Assembly (NCBI RefSeq): GCF_049243985.1 | Contig: NC_135379.1 | Location: 18,870,001 to 18,934,000 of the forward strand | Length of the DNA stretch: 64,000 bases | Source: Paroedura picta | Taxonomy: Eukaryota; Chordata; Lepidosauria; Squamata; Gekkonidae | Direction: 5' to 3' | Shown: in pieces, positions 48,583-60,200 of the stretch | Layout: every line of letters begins with the position of its first letter | Numbering within the stretch: position 1 is the first letter of the stretch | Translations under genes and position numbers: made by a program | Notes under the pieces: model-generated | What the model saw: only the letters and a program-made list of their open reading frames with translations | Databases searched by the model: none | Told to the model about the DNA's origin: nothing

Positions 48583-49669
48583 CTTACTAGGCTCTATAAA
48601 GAATGTTTTTTTTTTCTCAAGCAGGTTATAATAAAGGTTATTTTTCTATTAAGCTACTATTTAGGCATCAAGAAAAGATACTTCCTTGACTGTCAGACTC
48701 CCTAGCCCTCTGCATGCTCAGGATTCCCATGAAGGTAGAAATCTCATTGACATGTAGAGTTGTCTCATTTAGACCTAGGTTCTTGGGTCTCATTTCAGAA
48801 GGCAGTGCTAGCAAGCCAGCATAATTTACCCCCAGAGCTATAGATCTCTGGGACACTAACAACACAAGCAGAGTAGCTAAGGGCCCAATTTACAGGAATT
48901 GAGAGGCTTGCCCTGTGACACAGGTGAATTCTGTCTTAAATCTATCATGTTTAAATAAGGACATAGTATCTGAAGGAAGAATGCACCTTCTGACCTGCAC
49001 ATTCTTTGGCTTACACTGTGCTGGATACTTTTATGAGGACTTTATGATACTTTATTATATCACAGGTTTCAAGTGAGAAAGGCACAAAATTTGCATTTTG
49101 AGGTGTTCCATATGTACGCACACGGAATGGTTACTTGGAGTTAATGATGATAAGATCTATTACTGCATTAACATTTATGTTGCATCTTCCTGTACGCTCG
49201 AGATAATTCCCACAATACTTGCATGCACACACAAACATCAGGCAGTCAGACCCAGCAGCAAGAAGGACAACTATAGCAGTCAGTCTAGAATCCACAACAA
49301 TGCATTTAAAAGGTTTAAGATGCATGAAAGAGTTCCTGCATTAAGGAAGAGATCTGGCCAACGTGCTGATGATAAAAGTCCATTCTGCTACAGGGTTCTG
49401 ATCACCAGAAATGTGGAATATCACTGCTACTCTGTATTATCTTTATGGCAAGTTGTACATGTCACATGGGTCATCCATCATTTCACAAAGCCAAGGATTT
49501 TTTTTTCTTTTTGCAAGACCACAGTGCCCCCCTCAGCTGATTTCCTGGGAATTTCTGTCTGACAGCAGACACCTGTTCCTACAGGTTGGCCAGCTAGGAT
49601 TTGCAATCACCCTGAACTATTCTCATGAATACCCAGATATTCCCGGATTATAGTTTGAGAAATGTTCAC

Positions 49670-49755
49670 GCCTTGAATAAATCTTTGCTGGTCTTAAAGG
49701 TGCCACTGGACTCTGATTTTGTTTTGTTGTGCTGCTTCAGACCAACATGGCTCCC
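49670..49755 (-). repeat. Interspersed repeat with core cacctttaagacca
   Basis: Reverse-oriented: tgaataaatctttgctggtc, ttaaaggtgccactggactc, gtgctgcttcagaccaacat. Same family as 26,636. Confidence 0.6.
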
Positions 49756-50689
49756 CACTTGGTGCTATGCTTATTATTCAAACTCTCAAATTCTGCTTAA
49801 TTCATATAGGTGGGCATACGATTGCAGTCTTGTTCTTTTGAGTTACGTGTTCTGATATTGTTCTCAATATGCTGCCCAAATTATTTAATTTGCAAATGGC
49901 TTCACATTAACATAGGACTGATCATTCATGATGTCAAAGAAAATAGCCAGTAACTTACTGTGCCGGTCTTTGGTTGGGGTTGCATGATTGTGCTTCTTGC
50001 TTGGCTAGCAACCTAGGCAGAGGTTTCTATATCCTTCACCCCTAGAAAGGGTTTAGGGGAAAAGAGGAGAAAGTGAAAAAGGTGCAGTCGATAAGAAGCG
50101 TTACTAAGCACAATATGAGGCTGACTGTTTATATCCATTGGAAACTCACCTCTTCAGTGTGTTTATCTACTTTCCAGTGACTGAATGAATGTCGGTGTGT
50201 ATAGGCAGGGTGTGTGCAAAAAGCTCTTTCCTTGGTGAGCAAATACAAGCTACAGAATCTAACAGTTCATTTGCAAGGTAAATACTTTTCTGTTCCTGAT
50301 ATATTTGAAGAAACGCTTATTGTTTGCCTTAATGAGTTTAATTCTCTTTTTGTATATCTTTTTTTTTTTTTGGCTTATATTTGTTTATACTCCATTAGCT
50401 TATACTCCATTCTGTTTGCCTTATTTGTGGAAAATATCCTCCTTAAAAATACTTTTGTGCATAGATTGTGAAAACATTAGGGAAAGGTCATGTATAACTT
50501 GTGTCACTTAAAGACAGGAAGATCTGACCTTTTCAGGCTCTTCATATGGCTAATATTCACAATGGCTACTAGTGACGGTGGTTATCTCCTTCCTCCAGTA
50601 TCAGAGAGACTATGATCCTTACTGGAGAGCATAGGCAGGAAGATGCTATTGCAGTCCTCCTGCTTTGGGGCTTCCTAGAGGTATCTGGT

Positions 50690-50765
50690 TGGCCACTGTG
50701 TAAACAGAATTCTCGATTTGATGGGCTGTTGGTCTGATCCAGCATAGCTCTTATGTTCCTAGATG
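50690..50765 (+). repeat. CR1/L3-like LINE tail
   Basis: Reads ggttggccactgtgtaaaca, gatgggctgttggtctgatc, cagcatagctcttatgttcc, the common terminal motif of this LINE group. Confidence 0.6.
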
Positions 50766-51341
50766 GTTCTCTTGCATCTGTATTGTTTTTCAAGTCCACT
50801 GTAAGCCGTTGTGATCCAGAGTTTTCCAAGTAAGGAGACCAGAAGGTCACCTATTTCTCTTCCCTCCAGAGCCATGTAACTGGATTTGCATAGCACAATT
50901 GGAAGGTCAGGAGTGCTGATAGTTAATTTTCGGCTAGTGGTGCCCCTGGGACTCCAGTATAAGATCCAATTAGGTGCTTTGCTTGCACAGCTGTCAGACT
51001 CGTGGAGTTAGCCTGAAAGACTAAATAGAAAAACTGCCCACAGCTATGCAGGCTGTAAGGGTCTGTCTATCTTGGAGCAATGTTGTATGAAAAGCAATTT
51101 AAGCCCCAATGGAGACCTACAGTGTAGACAGTGAAAACATTCTGGGAAATGACATGTATAATTTGTCTCTCTTGAAGACGGGAAATTTTTTTGCAGCTGG
51201 CCTAAATTGTGAGTAGATGGGACGTTCCGAGATGGAAACCAAATTGGCTGTCTTGGCAGGTGATGGCTGTCACTCTGATGCCCTTTCAGGATGATGCTCT
51301 GTGGGACAGAAAGTAGTGCCCCTCTCTGTGTTTGTCTAATC

Positions 51342-51669
51342 CAGCCTTTCTCAACTTTGTAATCCTTGAGAAACCCTTGAAACATTCTTCAGGCTTTGAG
51401 AAACCCCAGAACTGGCGGAGAATATGGTTGGGAACCAGAGCTGGGTACACATCTATCTGGGGCCCCTCCCCTTCCCACCTCCTCCAGGCCCATCATTGGC
51501 CATTGGGGGGGGGGGAAACAGGTCAACATGACTATATATGGTCATATCACCCAATAAATGCTTAATTAAAAAAATATTAACAATTAATCAACTGCCATCC
51601 ATATCCGAAACCCTTCTAGGGCCATGAAGAAACCCCGAGGTTTCATGAAACCCTGATTGAGAAAGCATG
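51342..51669. mobile_element. Non-autonomous hAT-like element (cagcctttctcaac family)
   Basis: Ends cagcctttctcaactttgta and, in reverse, catgctttctcaatcaggg. It has a perfect 8-bp duplication gtctaatc at 51,334-51,341 and 51,670-51,677. No transposase frame. Its relative at 58,495 is inverted with respect to it. Confidence 0.92.
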
Positions 51670-52499
51670 GTCTAATCACTGGGCTTCCTTGTATATCGTT
51701 CTAACCATGTTTTGCAACTATGTTAATCTAAAGCAAGACTTTATTTCAATAAGAGGGAAACAGCCAGGCTTTCATTTGTCAGGGATGGGCTGATGGCCCA
51801 TCTACCAGAGAAATCTGTATTGGGAAGAAGATTCTGAGTCCTTTAGTTATCCTATTACAAACTTGAGTGTGAGAAGCTTGGTTACATAAAAGAGCCTTGA
51901 TTAATATTCTTCTGGGGCATTCAGGCTGTTGAGCAGCCTCCTCTTGAAGGTGCTTGAGAAATTCTTGCCAGAGTCCCTGCCCTGATACTAAAATGGATAT
52001 AGTCACCTGTGCCCCATGCCTTGGGAAGGTGAAAGGGTCTTGGGGGGCAAAAAGACATCAGGTTGTGCAGCTGAGGACACCACAGGTGGCAACAATTATA
52101 TTAACAAAGAGCTAATTAGCATTTTCTGGAAGGGAAAGGGAAAGGGCAGTGATTTAGCCGGGCTAAATGCTTTTTAACAAAGACTGCGCCTGCTAAATAG
52201 GGACAGCCAGACTACATGCTTTCCCTTTAAGGGTAAATGATCTAGTTAAGATGGAAAGAAATGAAATTTTGTTCTTTGTGGAAAATATATGTAGTCATGA
52301 GGTAAAACCTATTTGCTTTTATATCAGCCAATCTTTATGTTTTCACCAAATGGTTTGCAAACAAGCTAAAATAAAAAGTGTTTTTCTGAAGGTTTAGTTT
52401 ACTTTAAAAAAAAATTAAATGACTTAAACTGAAAACGGCCTAAAAACTATTATCTATTAGTAAAAGCTCATGTGCTCTTTTATCTTGACTTTTTGAGTG

Positions 52500-52600
52500 G
52501 AATAATAAAATCAGAGTCCAGTAGCACCTTTAAGACCAACAAAGATTTATTCAGGGTGTGAGCAGCAGTCTTCCTCAGAGTTAAGAGATTATCCCTGCTG
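52500..52600 (+). repeat. Interspersed repeat with core cacctttaagacca
   Basis: Reads aatcagagtccagtagcacc, tttaagaccaacaaagattt, attcagggtgtgagcagcag. Confidence 0.6.
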
Positions 52601-52664
52601 AAATGACAGCTGAGGTGTCAGCTTGTGTATATAAAGTGTTAAAAGTTGCAGCCACCTTTTGGTG

Positions 52665-52815
52665 ACACCAGCAAGGGGCTTCCAAGGCAGGTGAGAATCA
52701 GAGGTAATCTGCTATTACCTTCCTCTGCAGAATCTTCCTTGTTGATCTCCCATCCAAGTACCAACCCTGCTTAGCTTCCAAGATCTGATGAAATTGGGCT
52801 ACACGTTACATCCCA
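52665..52815 (-). repeat. 5S rRNA-derived SINE
   Basis: On the minus strand: agatcttggaagctaagcag, ggttggtacttggatgggag, atcaacaaggaag. These match 5S rRNA over its internal promoter and 3' half, then the body with ctctgattctcacctgcctt. Confidence 0.85.
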
Positions 52816-54209
52816 GCTATAACTTACTTTGATGATCCTATTGATTGTATTGACTCACTCGGTGTAATCCTCCTTGAATTCTAGTGAGAAAGGTGAATGG
52901 ACCCAGGACTTTGTGTCTTCTGAGAGGTTGAGACATTTAGTGGCTCTTCCTCCAGCTCTCCTGGCACCTGTAAAGGTTCTTGAGTTCTTTCTGGGTATCT
53001 GTGTGACTGCCAGCTGATCATTTACTTACAGAAAATATTGGCACCATTTGGAGCCTACAGAGAGCCACCCTATGTGGAAATTTATTTCCCTTACTTTAAA
53101 AGGTATGGTGGTTCTTGGGGGGGGGGGAGTATGGGCATAGGCAGGGTCATCTGCATATAGGTGAGCGCATAGGCACATTTGGCCAACATCCAACCAAATA
53201 TTCTCAAATGTCTATTAAAATTTTTGATTGTTCATTAGAGATGCTTGTAAAGCCTCAAAAGATTTCAGGGCTAGTATGGTGATGTTTGTCCATAACTATA
53301 TGACTCTAATTGCTTGAGAACCCACCTAACCTCCGATGGTTAAACATCAACTAACCCTCAATTGTCTAAAACTATAAGGTGGGTGATTTTAACAATGACT
53401 TAATTTTAAGTAGTAGTTAGTTAAAATATGACTTAATTTTAAGTAGTAGTATTTACATACTGTTATTTTATCTGATGTGACCCACCCCGAGTCCATTGAG
53501 AAGAAAGCATTATTATTATAAGAATAAACTTGAAAAAGCCTATTTCTGTGACAAGTTGTACTTGGTGGTCTTGATTACTGATATGCAGTCTGAATAAGTA
53601 GTATAGTTTCACAGATGCATTTTATAAGCTGCATTTATTTGGTTCAGATGGGTAAACTCATACATTACTCAAGGTTCTTCTCTTGCTTTCCCCCATACAG
53701 GGTGACTGGCCAGGACCTCTGCCCTTGCTCCTATGTGGGAGCACAAGTCTGGGGCGGACAAGGATGGGGGGAGCAAGCTGCCCCAGTTCAAACTCCAGCC
53801 CAACATGAAACTTCCAGTGTGGAAATGGTCCAGGTCCAGGTCTCACTTCACTTAAATACTTTTTTCCCCTTCATAATTCATCACGTCTTTATTGGCACAG
53901 GAGGTATGTTATTACCATCATAGGAGCCAGAAGGACAAAAAACTGGTTCTTAAAATGAATTTTCTTTATATAAAAATATAGACAGTATAAATTTTAAATA
54001 ACAGTGTCCATACATAGCTACTTGCAAGTGATATACATTTTATGGGAAGAAAACCCAACATAGTCCCATACAGTAATAAAATAATGCATATACCAATGAA
54101 CTGAACTATGCATATTATTAATTTAGCTTGTGATGATCCAGATTTTTAAAATTTATATCCCATGTTGTTTCTTAATCAGGGCCCAAAGCTGCTTTATCAC
54201 AATCCCACT

Positions 54210-54425
54210 CTTTTAGGGTTGCCAGCTCAGGGTTAGGAAATATCTGGAGACTTTGGGGGAGAGCTGGGAGTGGACAGAATTTGGGGCAGGGAGGGACCTC
54301 AGTTGAGTATAATGCTATGGAATTCACCCCCCCCCAAAAAAAAAGCAGCCAAAGCAGTTCTCCGTGGGAACTGATCTGTTGTCTGGAGATGAGCTGTAAA
54401 ACTAGAGGAATTCCCAGGTCTCACC
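54210..54425 (+). repeat. Interspersed repeat (gggttgccagctc family)
   Basis: Reads gggttgccagctcagggtta, ggcagggagggacctcagtt, gagtataatgctatggaatt, gggaactgatctgttgtctg. Same family as 29,035 in opposite orientation. Confidence 0.6.
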
Positions 54426-55782
54426 TGGGGACTGACATCCTTATCACCACATTTTTGTAAAGCAGGTTAAGTTGAGAGAATGTGATGAGCCCAGAATGAC
54501 CCAGCAAGTTTCTGTGGTGCAGCAGGGATAGAAACCTGGTTGTCCCAGGTCCCAGTGTGAGACTCCAGCTACTGGATGGCTTAATTAGAACCTCGTTTAC
54601 CAGCTTTTCTCCACTGAAGTTGTATCTAGTCCATACAAGGGCACATACTGTAGTAAGCTGATCACAGCACAATCCTAAAACAGAGGCAATGGGCTTGCAA
54701 TGTACCACAAAACACCTTTTTGCTTAGGCTTCTCCGCTAGCTCTGGGTACTTTACAAGCACGAGAATTCTCTGATGGATATAGTACTTCTCTCCCATTCA
54801 TTGTTGCAAATGTGTAGTCAGAAGTTGTCGTTCTGCTTTCATCCATAGCTGTAGGCTGCAATATTCATGAAAATCGTATTCCACTGGATGGCCGTTTACA
54901 GAAAAAGAAGTCCGCTGTGTAAGACTATAGTCCACAAAGCCACCATAAAGCCATAGCCATCTTGAAATGTGACAAAATTCCTTCATAAAAAGGGATTTCC
55001 TATGTATGCATGTGTAGATATTTCATGTAACATGTTTATACAAATATTCTGAGATGCCATAGCTAGTTGTGCAATGTTTGGAGTACTTTTAAAATTAGGA
55101 CAAGAATTCAGATAAGACATCTGAAAAGGAGCAGAACAGGAAAACAAGTCATAATTCCAAATGATGGCCGCTATGGCCTGTCAGCTCATGTTCCTTCATA
55201 GCTGGCATGCTTACTTTTAAAATACAATGCTCAACTTCAACACAGGGATGTGAACTTGCACAGTAACAGATCAAATAATCAAATAATTATATACAAATTA
55301 TACTGATAATGGTATAAAATTAATGGCATTTAGTAATTGTAGAATCTCTTCATTGCTCTGGCAGTTGTGAGTCTGGTTTAGCATTCACAGTAGTCAGGAG
55401 GGTGGGTGGGAAGAGATACTGCAAGTGGCTGGGAAATGCTTATCTACTCCCCTCCCCATTCATTGTATGCTGACTGGGGCTGCTGTCCTGCTTATTACTA
55501 CTGGCCATTCCAGGCCAAGCCAGAGACAGCTGTGGGCAGAATATCTCATTCCCCTGACACTTTGAATGCTTTTGTTGGCCTATCTGAAATGCTGGATGCC
55601 TGGCTAATAATGTCAGACACTACAGAACTACATCCCCAGAATGATGAAGCTACAGTGCCCTGAGTGCATCAGAAAGTAGGGCCAGAGGAGGGCTAGGAAA
55701 TAGATTCCCTAGGACTTGCCTAGCTACATCAGGGAAACAGAGACAGGGCCACCTATAACAGTAAGGGGGGAATGGGAAGCAA

Positions 55783-56070
55783 GGTAAAGGTAAAGGTATC
55801 CCCTGTGCAAGCACCGAGTCATATCTGACCCTTGGGGTGATGCCCTCTAGCGTTTTCATGGCAGACTCAATACAGGGTGGTTTGCCAGTGTCTTCCCCAG
55901 TCATTACCGTTTACCCCCCAGCAAGCTGGGTAATCATTTTACCAACCTCGGAAGGATGGAAGGCTGAGTCAACCTTGAGCCGGCTGCTGGGATTGAACTC
56001 CCAGCCTCATGGGCAGAGCTTTCAGACTGCATGTCTGCTGCCTTACCACTCTGCGCCACAAGAGGCTCTC
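55783..56070 (-). repeat. tRNA-type SINE (gagcctcttgtggcgcagag family)
   Basis: Reverse-oriented counterpart of the copy at 17,357, ending in ggtaaaggtaaaggtatccc. Flanked by an 11-base duplication atgggaagcaa (55,772-55,782) and atgggaagaaa (56,071-56,081), one mismatch. Confidence 0.93.
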
Positions 56071-56167
56071 ATGGGAAGAAAAGAAAGAGATAATTATGAA
56101 AAAGGATTTTGTCAGGGAGTTTCCAGACTATATATGTTGCTTATTTTAAAAAATTAAAGAATAGCAA

Positions 56168-56173
56168 TTTATT
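56168..56173 (-). terminator. Candidate STEAP4 polyadenylation signal
   Basis: AATAAA on the gene strand about 820 bases past the stop, just beyond a tRNA-type SINE at 55783-56070 in the opposite direction of reading. Only a motif match; the true end is unknown. Confidence 0.25.
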
Positions 56174-56990
56174 AATGGGCAACACAAATCTCTAAAAGTA
56201 AGCAGGTTCAGGAAACAAGAAAGCTTAACTATCTAAGGCAATGGAAGCTTGCATTAGATGGCACATTCTTGCATTCCAGCAGTCTCAGGCCTTAGCTTCA
56301 GTGTTCTCTGTGATAGAGCCCATTTGCAATAGGCAGAGATGATAGCTGAGGCCTTGCTCCATCCAAATGCAAGCTAGCTAGCTGCACCCCTAATTCCCAA
56401 GCCAGTAATAGATTTTAGCCCACCTGGGTCAGGCAATGGCAATCAATCAGAATACATTCTAGCTAGAACCCTCTAAAAGATCACTCCTAACTCTCCCCTG
56501 CCCACCAGGGTTCGTATAGAGCCAATTAGCCGGTTCCATAACTTGGCCTTGAAGATGATAAGAGCTTGTTGCCTGTTGAGCCCCATTATAAGCACCTACA
56601 AGATGGAACCTGTTAGTCACTACATCCATTAACTTCTGAGGGGGTGTTTTGCCTCTCAGAGTTGGATGAATAAGAGATATAATGAAAATAAATGCTTTTA
56701 ATTTTTGAAAAACACAAAAATAGTGCAAAGTGGGTTTCCATGTGAGCTAGAAGGTAAGAAATGGTTATAATTGCCTCCTCCAACCTGAGATGTAGGAAGA
56801 AACATACATCCTCTGTAGCAGAACGAAAACTTGATGATCATTTAACTGATGCCAAGAATGGTTGTCTTTTGGTTACAAAGTAACTATGGTGTTTATAATG
56901 TTGAGCTGTTTTTAAGTTTCTCAGTTGCTCACTCCTTGGCCACTTTTAGCTCTTTACTCATATACAAGCCACAGTACATTGTCTAAGAAT

Positions 56991-57257
56991 TTATACAGAA
57001 GACCCACTAAGGTTGTGTGGCTCACACAGGTGTTTGGGTTTCCTCTCCCAGCCCTGTCGAATTGCGGTGAGTGGTCTGTCTATGCAAGGAAATATCAGGA
57101 AAAACTTCATTACCAACACAATGCAAGGGATAATGAGAGAGAGGATGTAAGCAGCAGGAAGACCCCATGGATATGAACCAATGTTCAAAAACCTCTTTCC
57201 ACCGTAGATCAGCGTATGGGCAGTGCACAGAACCAGTGTAAGGTAGCCCAGATAGGA
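56991..57257 (-). CDS. STEAP4: STEAP4 last coding exon (helices 5-6, extended C-terminus)
   Basis: Acceptor tcatcccacag. Residues 384-471 start [20 protein letters not shown], with haem ligand His397. After [10 protein letters not shown], where human stops, the frame runs on as [12 protein letters not shown] to TAA at 56991-56993. Confidence 0.95.
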   Translation of the reverse strand, partial: SYLGYLTLVLCTAHTLIYGGKRFLNIGSYPWGLPAAYILSLIIPCIVLVMKFFLIFPCIDRPLTAIRQGWERKPKHLCEPHNLSGSSV

Positions 57258-60200
57258 CTGTGGGATGAAAAAAACAGAGAAAAAATAACTGTAAAATACT
57301 CATTCATTCAATTTTTATTCTATTTTCTTCCAAGGAGCACAAGCGGAAAAGAAATCTGTGAAAGGCATTAGGGACCTTAAAAGAGTATACCACAGTTGTC
57401 AAAAATTATTCCCAATAGAACTAAAATTTCCTCTACGTTACAGACTGCATTGAACAAAATTTGAGTCCAATGGCACCTTTAAGACCGACAAAGATTTATT
57501 CACGCTGAGTTGGTCTTAAAGGTGCCATTGGACTAAAATTATGTGCGACTTCAGACCAACACGTCTATCCACTTGAATCAGTCTGAAGTGAGTTAGGGAT
57601 ATCTTGGGCTCACTGTGTTCTTCTGTAGGTTTTACCAGTGGCAAAAGTTGTCATGCATTAGCTTTATTGCGCTGTTTGCTGACCAGGATTACTCTACTTA
57701 TGAATTATGACATTCTTGAAGTTTACCGCTGTAACTATGTGAGCCAAACCTTCTAATAATTAGCCCCATGGGGCACTCTGTTCCTTCCTTTGCGTAAGCT
57801 AAAAAGACATGTGGTGAACAATAGCAAGGATTGGCAGGAGAGCTAAATTTATTTAACATATTTCCTAGCGACAAAAGTGCCTTGTGGCATTTGAAGAAGA
57901 AGAAAAAAAGAAACCTGTACAAAAATAATTTTCAAACTCCATAATTTATAGCAGCACAGGATAAAATCCTCAATAATGCGATACCCAGAAAGTCTGCCAT
58001 TTATTTTATAATGAGTTTTAGAAGATCCTTCAGGTCCCTCTAAGAATTTATTTCAGCCTTTTATGAAGAAACTCTGCATGTTTAGTTATATAGTACTCAA
58101 CTTGGGCCTAGAGGCCTGAACTGCAACCAGTTCCCTACTATTTATGATTGCAAGTCTCCAAGTGGAGCCTGGAGCTCCCTCAGAATTAAAACTGATCTCC
58201 AGACTACAGAGGCCTCAGATGGTGCTTTGGAGGGTGGTCTCTATGGAATTGTGCCCCCTAAGGTCCCTCCTCTCCCCAAAGCCATCCTTCCCAAAACTCC
58301 AGAAATTTCCCCTGGGATCTCTGTACCTACTCATATCAGATGAATGGAGCTTTTACTCTTGAAACCTTCTACCTTGAAAATCTTGGTCTCTAATATGCTA
58401 CTGAACTTGATTCTACCTGCTCCACCTCTGGTCATTCTTCAATACCATATATAGAAAATTAGCAAAAGAAAAATAAAGCCCTATCCCTCAATAGCAGGAT
58501 TTCTCAACCAAGGTTCCATGAAACCCTGGGGTTTCCTGATGCCCTGGAAAGGTTTCCCGAATGGGTGGAACTTAGTGAATTTTAAATATATTTTTAAAAT
58601 TTGTTAAATATCTATCGGGTGATATGCTCATATGTGGTCATGTTGATCTGCCCCCCCCCTTCCAAAATGGCCAATGAATGGCTTTGTGGGGGTGGAAAGG
58701 AGAGTGGCCTTGGGTGGATGTCTACACAATTATGCTTCCCAACAATATTCTTCATGAGGACGCCACTTCTGGGGTTTCTCGAAGCCTGAAGAATGTTTCA
58801 GGGGTTTCTCAATGGTAAAAAGGTTGAGAAAGGCTGCTCATGAGGTTGAAATCCTGTGCACTTTTTGAGAGGAAGTTGCATTGAAATTGGTGTATCTTCT
58901 GAGTAGATTTGGCTAGGAACGCAAGAATAGGAGAAGTTGTAGCCAGAGGTTCTTACCTGGACAAACCGAAACTCTCTCCAGTTGACGCTGTTGGCGACGG
59001 AGGGCAAGGATGTGATCCCGAGCAAGACAAACAAGAAGAAACCCAAGATACCCAAAGCGACATATGAGTCACTAAGCCAGGCATACTCAGTAACAAAGGA
59101 ATCTGTTTTGTTGTCTAATACCTAAGGAAGAAAAATGAATAACAGATTTTTGGGTAGTCTGTCACCATGAATCAGAAAGTCGGTCTTGATAGTTTTATAA
59201 ACTTATGTCATCTTTGCTTTGCAAGAGAGAGAAAAAATTGCATCCACTAGGGCAGGGGTAGTCAACCTGTGGTCCTCCAGATGTTCATGGACTACAATTC
59301 CCATGAGCCCCTGCCAGCTGGCTGGGGCTCATGGAAATTGTAGTCTATGGACATCTGGAGGACCACAGGTTGACTACCCCTGCCCTAGGGGATGAAGAAA
59401 ATCTTTTTGGTTGTTAATATTCAGTCATTTAAATATTAATGAATATTCAGTTGTTTATAGTTAAACAGAAAATCTTTCTGGTTGTTAATATTTGGTTAAT
59501 TACGATGAAAGTCTGGAAAATACGGAGTTTCCTTCCGTATTTCCTTCATGGCGACTGAAGATGGTTTGCTCACATTGGTTTCAGTTAACTGAGGGCAGTC
59601 TACAACGACGTAAGGGAGAGGAGCTGGATGAGATTACAGAAATTGACTCTGGCAGGAATCTCATACAGTGTTTAAAGAATCTGAACTGAATTTGTTGTAT
59701 TTTCTTTCTTGTGGACTCATTTAATCCCGCCAAGACAGAATCCCACCAAGATGGAAGGGCTATTGGTGGGTGGAAGGTCTGAAGTGGGAATTTATGGTGT
59801 CACCTGTTCTAGACAGAGTTGTACTTCCCTTGAAGGTTCATAGTCTGGGGGAGCTCTTGTGGTCAGGCCTACGCTTGGATAAGCAGGTGGCATGTGTGGC
59901 CAGGCATACCTTTTGCCAACTTTGACTGGCTAGCAAGCTGACGATTTAACCGGACAAAAGAGATCTGGCCACCATGGTGCATGCTTTGATTACATCTAGA
60001 TTAGATCACTGCAATGTGCTCTGTGAAGCTGTCCTTGAGGAAGGTTTGGGAACTTCAACTGTACAGATAGCTGCAGCAAGAATGTTACCTGGAGTTGATT
60101 ATAGGGGATTGTATCACTCCAGTCCAGGTGAGTCTACAAAGACTTCTGATTTGTTTCCAAGCACAATTCAAGGTGGTAGTCTTGACCTCCAAAGCCCTGT

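Larger units (their letters stand above)
47321..56167. other. SRI-STEAP4 intergenic region
   Basis: No gene found. Identified repeats: CR1 tail at 47,425, SINEs at 48,338, 52,665 and 55,783, non-autonomous hAT at 51,342, core repeats at 49,670 and 52,500, and a repeat at 54,210. The blocks 47.5-48.3, 48.6-49.6, 49.8-50.6, 53.0-54.2 and 54.5-55.7 kb are AT-rich and unrecognised. Confidence 0.55.
57258..58956 (-). other. STEAP4 last intron
   Basis: Contains an inverted pair of the cacctttaagacc repeat (57,457-57,540), a repeat at 58,140 and a non-autonomous hAT at 58,495. The rest (57.6-58.1 kb) is unrecognised. Confidence 0.65.

Noticed and set aside
49098-49562. 154-codon plus-strand frame in the SRI-STEAP4 interval
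   Set aside because: No conserved domain, splice pattern or codon bias, and no gene is known here in synteny.
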